The notes: generated from the sequence alone by a model not told the origin. Positions 7,892-15,705 are shown, counted from the stretch's first letter. The stretch is 34,435 bases of DNA from Promethearchaeota archaeon (GCA_016839585.1 JAEOTZ010000013.1:1-34435), one strand, 5' to 3'. Translations and numbers: made by a program.

Positions 7892-8015
7892 TTTTCTCAC
7901 TTCCTCTACTACTTATTATTTTCTTAAACTTTAAAATTTTAACCTATTAATATGACATATTAATTATATCCTAAATCTATGTTTTTTCTTTATATACTTT
8001 TAATAATACATAAAT

Positions 8016-8157
8016 TCCAATGATAACTCAAGAATAAGTGAGGCATGGACCTTCTGCAGGAACCTTAGGATCCATAATTGTTCTTCCAACTAAAAAGGAA
8101 TTCTGGGTCACTGACAATTATCCATGTAATTCAGAATATGAGAAATTTTCATTTTAG
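8016..8157 (+). pseudogene. Remnant of a C45/AAT Ntn hydrolase gene (3' end only)
   Basis: Codons 8038-8154 read a peptide containing GTLGSIIVLP and KKEFWVTDNYPCNSEYEKF and stop at TAG 8155-8157. This matches the last 30 or so residues of the intact hydrolase ending at 6800 almost position by position. Just upstream, 8016-8039 in another frame gives SNDNSRIS, the equivalent of the SDHDNRE segment, so a one-base frameshift lies near 8040. An in-frame TAA at 8035-8037 closes the downstream frame. No 5' part was found between 7892 and 8015. It is therefore a decayed second copy, on the same strand, on the far side of the GTPase gene. Confidence 0.8.
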
Positions 8158-8180
8158 AGCTATTTTGAAAATAAAATGAT

Positions 8181-8199
8181 AAAAAAGTTTAAAAAAAAA
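8181..8199 (-). terminator. Oligo-T terminator of the small beta-rich protein gene
   Basis: Read on the minus strand, two T-runs (T9 at 8199-8191 and T6 at 8186-8181) begin 14 bases after the stop at 8213. Archaeal termination commonly uses such runs without a hairpin. Confidence 0.4.
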
Positions 8200-8212
8200 G
8201 AATTAATTTAAT

Positions 8213-8593
8213 TTAATATCTTGTTCTAGTCGCTTGAATTCGCAATTTAGCTTTAGTTTTTTCTTTTTCATCTTGTAAAATAATATATTGTGTTTTTGAT
8301 GGCAACTTTATTTGAAATTCTTGTTCAGCAACAACTTGGTCCTTTTTCAAATGATCTTTTTCTCTTAGAATAACTTTTATTGTTTCTACCGCTGGGTCTT
8401 CCGCTCGGACTGTTTTGAATTGACTCCAAAGAGACATGTCTGCTCTCGATACAAACTCTTGATTTTTCTGTAATTTAATGGTTCCTTTATTTGGAAATCT
8501 AGCTTTAAAAACCTTAGGGCCGTCCACCTTAAAGTAGAATTCTCCACGCCATCCTAAAATATCATAATCTTTTAAAGTTTTTAAGCTCATCAA
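8213..8593 (-). CDS. Small beta-rich protein, possibly C2-like
   Basis: The conventional frame starts at a TTG (8593) or the adjacent ATG (8590) and gives 126 residues. Alternating hydrophobic and charged residues predict a beta sandwich: GEFYFKVDG, ETIKVILREKDH, VAEQEFQIKL and AKLRIQ look like successive strands, with an acidic/basic loop (REKDHLKKD) recalling the loops of C2 domains. The frame stays open and protein-like upstream to 8707, including ERYLISIEL, which would supply a missing first strand; see the separate entry. No membrane segment or cysteine is present. Binding to a membrane or Ca2+ is only a guess from the C2-like look. It is a single gene with its own terminator. Confidence 0.6.
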   Translation of the reverse strand: MMSLKTLKDYDILGWRGEFYFKVDGPKVFKARFPNKGTIKLQKNQEFVSRADMSLWSQFKTVRAEDPAVETIKVILREKDHLKKDQVVAEQEFQIKLPSKTQYIILQDEKEKTKAKLRIQATRTRY

Positions 8594-8707
8594 TTCTATA
8601 CTGATTAAATATCGTTCTTTTTCCTCTCCTACTTGATCTTGAGTAAAAGCCTCACCCTTTGCGCGAGTTTTCTTTCCCTTAGCATAATACCTTCGACTAA
8701 TAATAAT
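8594..8707 (-). other. In-frame N-terminal extension with possible ATT start
   Basis: Upstream of the TTG at 8593 the same frame is open for 38 codons to a TGA at 8708-8710 and reads a basic, then acidic stretch ending in ERYLISIEL. There is no ATG, GTG or TTG in it. An AAAGGTG ribosome-binding-like sequence sits directly before three ATT codons (8707-8699), giving 7 or so bases to the last one. A start at ATT, as known for infC, is therefore plausible. Confidence 0.4.
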
Positions 8708-8834
8708 TCACCTTTAAAATTTGAATTATTTGAAAATTTGTTTTGAATCTAAAATAAATTATATCTTTATAATTTTTCTTGTTAAATATTTTGATATTAT
8801 TTTGTGATTAATATTAGAATTCAAAAATCAAATT

Positions 8835-9104
8835 TTAACCCCAATCACTTTTATATCCTGTTCCGCCTCTTGGCCAGTTAAATATTAAAGCTCCTTCTAT
8901 ACAAACATACCAACATGCACCGCATTCCATACATTTATCAAGGCTTTTAATAGTCGCTTTATTATTAATGATCTCAAAGCAGTCTGCTAAGCATACTTTT
9001 ACACAATTCGCACATCCAATGCATATCTCTTCCTCAATCTTGATAAATTCACCTGTACCCTCGATCCACTCAATTCCCGGAATTTCTTCAAAGGTTTTAA
9101 CCAT
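8835..9104 (-). CDS. fixX: FixX-like 2x[4Fe-4S] ferredoxin
   Basis: The 89-residue protein holds two complete cysteine sets: C28-x2-C31-x2-C34-x3-C38 and C58-x2-C61-x2-C64-x3-C68. The C-terminus NWPRGGTGYKSDWG matches the WxYPRGxxGVxYRYG end that marks FixX, so it is a FixX-type ferredoxin and not a general one. It begins one base after the stop of the flavoprotein gene, making co-translation near certain. FixX ferredoxins pass electrons to or from the FixC flavoprotein. A similar gene pair in Methanosarcina supplies electrons to geranylgeranyl reductase for saturating lipid chains, which is an alternative role here. Confidence 0.85.
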   Translation of the reverse strand: MVKTFEEIPGIEWIEGTGEFIKIEEEICIGCANCVKVCLADCFEIINNKATIKSLDKCMECGACWYVCIEGALIFNWPRGGTGYKSDWG

Positions 9105-9105
9105 T

Positions 9106-10779
9106 TCATCCCCCTCTTCTATTTATTGGTTCTTGGAAAATTAATGGATTCGCATGATCAACAAAATTGATTAACTTTTTATTCAAACTCTCAGTTAGGG
9201 GATTTAATAATTTTAATAAACCTAAATAAAAAGGTTTAATAAATGGTAATGCAATTTTCATAAACTTATTAGCAGCATTAGAAAACGGGTGAATAAACCA
9301 TTTAAATAAACGACTGGAAAATTTTACAAAGGAATTTATCCAATTTAGTATTGACAAGAAAAATGATTCTTTAACCGTTATTTTATTTTGTAATTGAATT
9401 TTTAGCTCTTTCTTTCTTGAATAATCATAACTTTCATACAACCAGTTTTGGAAATATCTAAAATACATTTTTATCCATTTTGAAATGATCTTCGGGTCTT
9501 TTCTTAGATACAAAAGTATAGTTTTAATTAATGGAGTAGTGAAATGAGTAAGTGAGCCTAAACCCCAACCATTATATATAAATTTCTTCAGTTTCTTCAT
9601 GCTATGTTGCTCTTGTGCTATTCGTAGATTATACCTATTAGTGCCTGAAATGGACCATTGGATGATAGAATGAGCATTTATTCGCTCATCATACTTTTTT
9701 AAAAATGATTTAGAAAAATTATTTACTTTTATGGCATTAATAGCCACATCAGCTGCTATTTCTGCAGAAAACCACGCTGCTGGTACACCATCACAGAGTT
9801 CTGTACTTTCAAGACCAGCAGCATCTCCAATTAAAATCATTCCATTTATATGGTTATGTATATTTCGTAATTTTTTATTAAGTCCAACATAAATTTCAAA
9901 ACCCTCCCACATTCTTGCTCTTAATTTAGCTCGAGGAGCTACCTCATTTTTCCACCATGGTAAGGTTGATGTGATATTAACATGATATTCATCAAATAAT
10001 TTTTTAAGATTAGGAACTGATTTCTGATCTGTTCTTAAACATTGGTCTTGCATAAAATGAATACTTTCTCTATAAGGCCAAACCATTAATCCATTACCAT
10101 ACCCCAGAGGAGGAGCTATTTTTTGCTCGTCCCATCCCCAGCACATTTTTACTGAATAACCAAATATCTTATCAATATCTTCTTTTGTCATTTCATAATC
10201 GTAGGTATCAGCTAATGAAATTGCTTCAGGAGGATATTTCTCTCTCACTCCAGCTTTAATTGCCAATAAACCTTGAGAACCTTCTGCATCAATAACAATC
10301 TTGGCCCTAATTTTCTCTCCTTTATCTGTTATGATGCCTTTTACATATCCATCTTCTTTTATAACATCTACTACTGTGGTTGATGTTCTTAATTCTACTC
10401 CAGCTTCAATAGCTTTCTTAGCTTCCCATTCACATAATGGCTTACAATATGTATTATAACCAAATGCAATTATTGGTGAAAAAGGTTTTGGGACCTTTAA
10501 AGAGTCATCTATATCAATCTCTCCTTTTTCTATATCTTTAATAATATAATTAATTATCCCATCTGCTGGTCTTTCAAAAGGAGGGTTACCATCCCTAATG
10601 AATTCTGGTCCAAATAGAAAACCGTAAAAAGGTATGGTTAATCCAGAGATAACTTTTTCTCCAACATTCTGCGATCTTTCTATCATCAGTGTTTTTAAAC
10701 CGGCATCTGCGCACTTTTTAGCAGCAATAGGACCACCAAATCCAGCGCCAATAACAACTATATCATATTTTTCATTCAT
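9106..10779 (-). CDS. fixC: FixC/ETF-QO or geranylgeranyl-reductase family flavoprotein with long C-terminal extension
   Basis: The 557-residue protein has an N-terminal FAD Rossmann motif GAGFGG (11-16) ending in the ribose-binding IER at 33-35, and the second FAD motif LIGDAAGLE near 316-324. The EKVISG stretch after the Rossmann fold and the partner FixX-like ferredoxin favour the FixC/ETF-QO branch. The related geranylgeranyl reductases have the same fold and cannot be excluded. FixC and GGR are usually about 400-430 residues; here roughly 140 additional residues at the C-terminus are basic, aromatic and amphipathic, suggesting membrane attachment. No FixA/FixB (ETF) genes are in the window. 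Likely role: redox of a quinone, or saturation of isoprenoid chains, at the membrane. Confidence 0.82.
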   Translation of the reverse strand: MNEKYDIVVIGAGFGGPIAAKKCADAGLKTLMIERSQNVGEKVISGLTIPFYGFLFGPEFIRDGNPPFERPADGIINYIIKDIEKGEIDIDDSLKVPKPFSPIIAFGYNTYCKPLCEWEAKKAIEAGVELRTSTTVVDVIKEDGYVKGIITDKGEKIRAKIVIDAEGSQGLLAIKAGVREKYPPEAISLADTYDYEMTKEDIDKIFGYSVKMCWGWDEQKIAPPLGYGNGLMVWPYRESIHFMQDQCLRTDQKSVPNLKKLFDEYHVNITSTLPWWKNEVAPRAKLRARMWEGFEIYVGLNKKLRNIHNHINGMILIGDAAGLESTELCDGVPAAWFSAEIAADVAINAIKVNNFSKSFLKKYDERINAHSIIQWSISGTNRYNLRIAQEQHSMKKLKKFIYNGWGLGSLTHFTTPLIKTILLYLRKDPKIISKWIKMYFRYFQNWLYESYDYSRKKELKIQLQNKITVKESFFLSILNWINSFVKFSSRLFKWFIHPFSNAANKFMKIALPFIKPFYLGLLKLLNPLTESLNKKLINFVDHANPLIFQEPINRRGG

Positions 10780-10950
10780 ATTAATATCATTTATACTAGA
10801 TATTTTTAAATGTTTAACTATTTTAAAATAATTTTTAAATCGAAAATTTGGTAAAAATCTTAATAAATTATAATCAACGTTTTAACAATATTTATTAATA
10901 GGAACTTTTATGGATTTTTTATAACTAAATGTTAATCTTAAATTATTATC

Positions 10951-11706
10951 GTGATTTTTATGATGTTTGTAGCTTTAGATGATTTCACTCAACTTTCTGG
11001 GCTATTTGGTCTTATTACAATTCTTATAGCTTGGTTTTATAGTATAATTGTACTCTACAAGGCTATAAAGGAAAAACAGAAAATTCTTTATTATTTCTTT
11101 TTCGCAGTTATGTTCACAATGTCACCTTGGTACCCTAGTGGCTTGGGATACTTATATTGGCTAATTACACGAGAAGTATTTGAATATCCATTTTATGTTC
11201 TTTTAGGCACAATTGGAGTTCCTTTTGCTCTATATTCTTGGCTTCAAATATATTTGCCAGCTTTGCATCCTAATAAGAAAGAAATAGTTACAATAAGTAC
11301 AATAATTTTTTCAATCGTTTTTTACGTGTATCTGATATTTTTCCTATTCATCGCTCCAGGAGCTCCTGTAGATGAGTTAATTGGTATTAAAAGAAATGCA
11401 ATCGATATAGACTATAAAGGTTTTGTCTTGGTTTTCCTGGCTTTTTCTTTATTAGTAAGTACAATAACTGGAAATGATTTTTCTATTGCTTCGCTAAAAG
11501 TAAAAGATCCCGCAATCCGCTGGAAAGGTAGGTTTTTGATACTATCATTTAATTTATTTGCAATTGGAGCTATAGGAGATGGATTCATTCCCCTAACACC
11601 AATAACCTTGATAATCTTTAGGTCATTTATGCTTCTTTCAAGTACTTTTTATTATATAGGATTTATAATGCCTAAGTGGATGAAGAAAATACTTTCATTA
11701 GAATAA
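10951..11706 (+). CDS. Seven-TM membrane protein, family unknown
   Basis: A 251-residue protein with about seven hydrophobic helices: roughly 13-35, 44-60, 78-100, 109-134, 154-172, 190-209 and 215-243. It has no cytoplasmic kinase or other soluble domain. It may start at GTG 10951 or at ATG 10960 or 10963. The motif IRWKGRFLILSF before helix six parallels KKKWRYFIFGF of the 247-residue protein at 14437, and the two share size and topology, so they may be paralogs. A receptor-like or sensor membrane domain is possible; no retinal-binding Lys of the rhodopsin kind stands out. It is divergent from the FixC gene. Confidence 0.65.
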   Translation: MIFMMFVALDDFTQLSGLFGLITILIAWFYSIIVLYKAIKEKQKILYYFFFAVMFTMSPWYPSGLGYLYWLITREVFEYPFYVLLGTIGVPFALYSWLQIYLPALHPNKKEIVTISTIIFSIVFYVYLIFFLFIAPGAPVDELIGIKRNAIDIDYKGFVLVFLAFSLLVSTITGNDFSIASLKVKDPAIRWKGRFLILSFNLFAIGAIGDGFIPLTPITLIIFRSFMLLSSTFYYIGFIMPKWMKKILSLE

Positions 11707-11724
11707 GTCTATTCTTTAATTTCC

Positions 11725-11736
11725 TTTTTTTTATTC
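11725..11736 (+). terminator. T8 run after the seven-TM gene
   Basis: T8 at 11725-11732 lies about 20 bases after the stop of the 7-TM gene and overlaps the end of the convergent EamA gene. Confidence 0.4.
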
Positions 11737-12657
11737 ATAATTTATAATAAGGACAGCAATTAATACAATTACTCCACCTATTATATTCCAAAAAAGAATT
11801 GTTTCACTTCTTTGAAGTAAAAATGAAAATATAAGTGTAAGAAAAGGTTCAATATACAAGAATGAGGCAACTTTTGACGATTTTAAAAGTTTTTGCGAAT
11901 TCTGCCAAATATAATAACCTAATACATAACAACCCAAACCTAGATATAAAGCGCTTAGAAATAATATAAGATTTAAGAAATTAACGATAAAAATTAAGAT
12001 TTCACCACTAATTAATAGAAAAAATATTAGTTCAATTGTTCCAAAATAAGCAATATATTTATTCATAATTATACTTGACCTACTTTTTATTATTTTTTTT
12101 GTTGATGTAGAATAAATAGACCATAATAATGGAGTCATCAAAGCAAAAAGATAGCCCAAAAAATTTTGAGATTTAGGAGATAAAGTATTTAGATTTCCTC
12201 CAGTAACTAATAGAAAACCTCCTACTGTAGCTATTATAAACCCCAGAATTTTCAGTAGATTCAATTTTTCTTTAAAGAAAACTAATGCTAATAATGCTAT
12301 GATAACAGGAGCTAATAAACAAACAAATAAAGCAGGAAGTGAAGGACCTATTAATTCAATTGCAGAATACTGAGCTAAGAAAAATAATGAAATCCCGGTA
12401 AAACTTGCTATTAATATTAAAATCCAATCATTTTTAGAAAATTGTGTATTAGTCTTATTTTCAATATTCTTACTAGAGCTCCTATAATTGTTAATTTTTT
12501 TATAAATATCAGCTATTAAAAATATAAATGAGACAATAATGAACCGATACAAAGCAATAGCTAATGGTGGGATGAAATCAACAGAGATATCTACAATAAT
12601 AAATGAAAAACTCCACACAAAAATCATTAGAATTAATTCTAAATAAATAACTAGCAT
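11731..12657 (-). CDS. EamA / drug-metabolite transporter family permease
   Basis: The 308-residue protein shows two tandem EamA repeats, each of about five membrane helices, the usual design and length of the DMT superfamily. The first repeat begins with WSFSFIIVDIS and the following proline/alanine-rich helix (FIPPLAIALYRFI), a typical EamA signature. The second repeat begins after the polar stretch TKKIIKSRS, and ends with YIEPFLTLIFSFLLQRSE, which matches the conserved Glu/Pro helix of these carriers. Substrates in the family range from amino acids to purines and drugs, so the solute cannot be named. The gene stands alone, convergent with the 7-TM gene. Confidence 0.87.
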   Translation of the reverse strand: MLVIYLELILMIFVWSFSFIIVDISVDFIPPLAIALYRFIIVSFIFLIADIYKKINNYRSSSKNIENKTNTQFSKNDWILILIASFTGISLFFLAQYSAIELIGPSLPALFVCLLAPVIIALLALVFFKEKLNLLKILGFIIATVGGFLLVTGGNLNTLSPKSQNFLGYLFALMTPLLWSIYSTSTKKIIKSRSSIIMNKYIAYFGTIELIFFLLISGEILIFIVNFLNLILFLSALYLGLGCYVLGYYIWQNSQKLLKSSKVASFLYIEPFLTLIFSFLLQRSETILFWNIIGGVIVLIAVLIINYE

Positions 12658-12764
12658 AATCTAACTAGATTCTAATATATTTTAAATCAATGATCAATTT
12701 AATCAAGATTTTATACTAAAATGATTTATAATTAATAATAAATTAAGAACTACAATTATTATTT

Positions 12765-13367
12765 TTGGAAAGAGACTATTTGAAGAAAATTAGTTATAGT
12801 CTGCGTATTGGGCTCATTGGAAGCCGCAATTCTGGAAAGGAACTTTTATTAAACTATTTAGATGATATTGCGATAGAAAAGAATCATTCTGATGATAAAT
12901 TTGAAGTATTACTAATTCATAAAGGGATTCCTTTTAAGATAAAAGTATTTCCTTCTGAGAATCTTATAGAAGTAATTTCAGAGCAATCTATAAATTTTGC
13001 AAAACTTGATGTTTTAATTATAATACTAAATCTAAACGATTTGAATTCAATAAAAGAATATGAGAAAGAGGCCTTTGAAGAGTTTCGCCATTTTTTTCTC
13101 TTTCAAGGATTATCAATTCTTGCTGGGATGGATGTAGAACAAATATTAAAAGGCTCCCCTTCTAATAATTTGAGAATTAGTAGGTTTAATTTGATTAAAA
13201 AAGCAAAAGAGTTAAATATTTTATATTGTTTTGAAATCTATAATAAAGAAAGAGACATTTCAGAGATTTACAATAAATTATTAAATGATTTTATATTTAA
13301 ATTCCAATATTCTACACCTGAATTGTTTGAGCAAGCAAAAATTTATGGAAGAGAACTTATTAAGTAA
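12765..13367 (+). CDS. Degenerate small GTPase-like P-loop protein
   Basis: The 200-residue protein begins with a strand-loop-helix IGLIGSRNSGKELLL, a P-loop (G19-x4-GK, 24-25) in which the Mg2+-binding Ser/Thr is Glu26. A later hydrophobic strand LDVLIIILNLND corresponds to the central strand of Ras-like domains. Neither a DxxG nor a clear NKxD motif can be found; YNKERD near 178-183 might be a shifted G4-like site. It is probably a pseudo-GTPase of the large Asgard Ras/Arf/Rag-like expansion. The start is a TTG at 12765 because no ATG lies near the N-terminus. It is a single gene, divergent from the EamA transporter. Confidence 0.6.
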   Translation: MERDYLKKISYSLRIGLIGSRNSGKELLLNYLDDIAIEKNHSDDKFEVLLIHKGIPFKIKVFPSENLIEVISEQSINFAKLDVLIIILNLNDLNSIKEYEKEAFEEFRHFFLFQGLSILAGMDVEQILKGSPSNNLRISRFNLIKKAKELNILYCFEIYNKERDISEIYNKLLNDFIFKFQYSTPELFEQAKIYGRELIK

Positions 13368-13553
13368 ATAAGAGTCTTATAAAAAATCTAAATAAGAGAT
13401 AAGTTATAAAAACAATATAAAACAATTTAAAATAATAGTCTTAAAACATGATTGTTTATTATAAAAAAATCTAAAATCTTAAAATCTATTAAATAAATTG
13501 TATTAAGGTAAAATATAATATTTTTAAAAAAGATATGAGTTGATAATAAAAAA

Positions 13554-13748
13554 ATGTCAGAAAAATCAAATGATATTTTAACAATTGAGAAGACCGAAGG
13601 GCGAAGGAAATGTCCTAGCTGTGGAGAAGAAAATATGAATATGATTCATGAATCAACAGATAAGACAAATATAATTAATGATTATCCTCGTGTTTATGGA
13701 AAGAAATATCGCTGTGGTCGATGTGGCCAAGAATGGCGTGAAAAATAG
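13554..13748 (+). CDS. Small TFIIS/TFS-like zinc ribbon protein
   Basis: The 64-residue protein has one zinc ribbon: C20-x2-C23 (CPSC) and C54-x2-C57 (CGRC). The last part, KYRCGRCGQEWRE, closely matches the second half of the TFIIS/RPB9/TFS C-terminal ribbon (YxCxxCGxxWRE). The acidic DE hairpin that stimulates RNA cleavage in TFS is not seen; the middle reads HESTDKTN and a longer loop. It could be a cleavage-inactive TFS relative binding RNA polymerase, or an unrelated ribbon. The gene is preceded by an A/T-rich stretch of 186 bases with no other ORF. Confidence 0.65.
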   Translation: MSEKSNDILTIEKTEGRRKCPSCGEENMNMIHESTDKTNIINDYPRVYGKKYRCGRCGQEWREK

Positions 13749-13759
13749 ATAAGTTTATT

Positions 13760-13943
13760 TTATTTTACTCCTTTTTTTAAATCTAGTAAAGTGAGACCAT
13801 TCTTAGAAAAGAGTTTCATTAATCCGCAATAATATAAAATTGCCAGCATATGCTTTTTGGGCAATTAAAGGAGCTTTTATTACCATTTCAAATAATAGAC
13901 CACTAGTTCCAAGCTCTCTTTTCTCTAAAATTTCATATGGCAT
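13760..13943 (-). pseudogene. Broken 5' end of an NfnA/SudB-like flavin reductase gene
   Basis: From ATG 13943 the minus strand reads 46 codons to TAA 13803-13805: MPYEILEKREL, then KAPLIAQKAYAGNFILLRINE. This is the N-terminal flavin-binding start of ferredoxin:NADP+ oxidoreductase subunit alpha (NfnA, also called SudB or GltA-type), where the family has APxIAKKAxPGQFVILRIDE. Beyond the stop, another frame gives KNGLTLLDLKKG up to a TAA at 13760-13762, which parallels the next family segment ERIPLTIADYD. The rest of the about 280-residue protein is absent. It is therefore a truncated and frameshifted remnant and not a working gene. Confidence 0.72.
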
Positions 13944-14436
13944 TTTAAAATCATCCAATTTTTTTTATTTTAAGAGTTAAAATTCTTTATAATTCAGAAG
14001 AAACATAATTTTTTTAAATTATTGTTTATGAATTAGAGGATAAATTTGGATTCAAGACTATTATTTAGAAATGAACAGTTTAAATAATAAAGTATGAAAT
14101 GAAAATTTAAAGAAAACATGAAGGTTTTTTATAATTAGAATTTCAGTGTGTCTTTTTCTCAATTAGGGCAAATCAATATTAAATCTTTTAAATGATTCTT
14201 TATTTTAGATTAATATGGTCAATTATTTCCATACTAACTTTGTTTTCCTTATATTTTGTCCGTTAAAGATTAGTTTCAGGATATAACCGCGCAGATTTGC
14301 CTATCCTTAATATGATTATTATTGGTAAGCCATGATTTTATCTAAAGATTTAAAAATAACAAACTTAATTATTAAATAATTATATTGAAATAAAACTAAC
14401 TTACATTAGAAATTTTTTAAAATTAATTTCTTTAGA
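13944..14436. other. Long AT-rich intergenic stretch without a recognisable gene
   Basis: No gene of normal size is found in this 493-base segment upstream of the 7-TM gene. A 24-codon hydrophobic ORF at 14192-14266 on the plus strand is too short and AT-driven to call. A minus-strand stretch around 14265-14335 can be read as a 24-codon open frame, but without family resemblance. With the NfnA-like remnant next to it, the region looks like decaying former coding DNA. Confidence 0.5.
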
Positions 14437-15180
14437 GTGGATGAATGGATGGTACTATATCAAGAACCATTAGATAGCCCGATGAGAGTGCTAACTATTT
14501 ACGTCGCACAAGGATTAGCATGTGTTTTCCTTATTTTTATAGCGTACAAGATTCTTAAGCGAGATCGGAAGCGATTAAACCTTTTATTCTCAGGAACTTA
14601 TATATCTGCTGCAGTTGGACTTATTATAAATATGATTTACGGTCCTATTGCGAATGAGGATGTTGTTCTTATTCTTAACTACCTTACTAATTTTGGCATT
14701 TTTTATTCTCCAATATTTCTTGTAGTGTTTGATTTAATATTATTAAAATCTGAAAAAGTAATTACAACAACTAAGCAATTAGCAATCTTAATAGGCTATG
14801 GAATTCTGATGTTTTGCATGATTTTTTTCGTCCTTACCGAGGATTGGGGAGTCACAATTAATGAAGAAACTAAATGGTCACCTGTGTGGGAGTTACCTTT
14901 TTTCTTGTATTTAGTGATAATAGAATCTATTGCAGTTGGTCCATCATTATACTTATCATTTCAGATTTATCAGAAATTTGAAGATGACCAATTGAAGAAA
15001 AAATGGAGATATTTTATATTTGGATTTTGTGCATTTATTATTTTTATGTACGCGATATTTCTCTCAAATTTCTTAGATGTATCATTTATTAGAACATTAA
15101 TGGGCGGAATAGGTTTAATATTGGCAATTTTGGGGGGATATTTAATGTATAACGGCGTTGGACGCCAATTAGAGAAATAA
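14437..15180 (+). CDS. Seven-TM membrane protein, second of two similar ones
   Basis: The 247-residue protein has about seven hydrophobic helices (near 17-40, 46-68, 74-105, 113-133, 147-172, 184-208 and 212-240) and ends in a short polar tail. The start is GTG 14437 or ATG 14449. The polar loop KDRKRLNLL after helix one and KKKWRYFIFGF before helix six match in place the corresponding segments of the protein at 10951, suggesting a shared family. It resembles the N-terminal 7-TM sensor part of some archaeal histidine kinases, but no kinase domain is attached. Function unknown. Confidence 0.65.
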   Translation: MDEWMVLYQEPLDSPMRVLTIYVAQGLACVFLIFIAYKILKRDRKRLNLLFSGTYISAAVGLIINMIYGPIANEDVVLILNYLTNFGIFYSPIFLVVFDLILLKSEKVITTTKQLAILIGYGILMFCMIFFVLTEDWGVTINEETKWSPVWELPFFLYLVIIESIAVGPSLYLSFQIYQKFEDDQLKKKWRYFIFGFCAFIIFMYAIFLSNFLDVSFIRTLMGGIGLILAILGGYLMYNGVGRQLEK

Positions 15181-15200
15181 TTTTTCTTTTTTTTTATTTA
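15181..15200 (+). terminator. Strong oligo-T terminator
   Basis: T5-C-T9 at 15181-15195 follows the stop of the 7-TM gene directly, the longest T-tract of the window. Confidence 0.55.
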
Positions 15201-15348
15201 ATTTTTCCCATCTTAAATTTTATTTTTACTAATTAACATTATTATATATAATATTATTAAAGAATTAGTAGCAATTTTTACATTAAAGTTAGATTATTCT
15301 AAATATTCTCCTATAACTAGAAATCTTTAAACCAAAACTATTAATCGC

Positions 15349-15705
15349 GTGTCGATAATGATAGAAGAACTAGTGAGAGTAAGAGGTATTGGTCTCACAG
15401 GAGCAGATCGATTAATAAAAGCAGGGATTAAGACAATCGAAGAAATAGCAAATTCTAGTCCGGAAGAGTTGGCATGGATTAAGGGGATCGGCATGATATC
15501 AGCAAACAAAATAATAGAAAATGCTAATGAATTAATCAACTTAGAAAAAGGAATACAAAAAGTTCTAGATTCAATTAAAGAAACTTTTGCTAGGAGATGT
15601 CCTAAATGTGGAGGAGAAATGTTAGAAAAACTTATAATATTAGGGCCAGAAAGGAGATTAAGGGCCAATCAGTGTAAATTATGTAAATTTTATATGCCTA
15701 TTTGA
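15349..15705 (+). CDS. Helix-hairpin-helix plus zinc ribbon protein
   Basis: The 118-residue protein (start GTG 15349, or ATG 15358 three codons later) has two helix-hairpin-helix motifs with VRGIG at 11-15 and IKGIG at 44-48, the paired arrangement (HhH)2 that grips DNA backbone. A short helical linker leads to a zinc ribbon: C84-x2-C87 (CPKC) and C109-x2-C112 (CKLC). The HhH part recalls the ends of XPF, UvrC and RadA-type proteins. A compact sequence-independent DNA-binding protein is the likely role, perhaps an accessory factor for repair. It stands alone, followed by a convergent exchanger gene. Confidence 0.75.
   Translation: MSIMIEELVRVRGIGLTGADRLIKAGIKTIEEIANSSPEELAWIKGIGMISANKIIENANELINLEKGIQKVLDSIKETFARRCPKCGGEMLEKLIILGPERRLRANQCKLCKFYMPI

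Noticed and set aside
13368-13553. Repeated short words (AGTCTTA, ATAAGAG) in the gap before the zinc-ribbon gene
   Set aside because: Irregular spacing and low complexity; no CRISPR-like or operator-like order.
14192-14266. 24-codon hydrophobic ORF on the plus strand
   Set aside because: Too short, no ribosome binding site, and AT-rich DNA gives hydrophobic codons by chance.
14265-14335. Minus-strand open frame of about 24 codons, considered as part of a lost NfnB gene
   Set aside because: No motif of NfnB (CxxxCxxxC or FAD loop) is visible and no start codon is present.
15240-15253. 14-bp palindrome TATTATATATAATA
   Set aside because: Simple A/T alternation, about 100 bases from the next start; likely chance or a loose TATA-like element.
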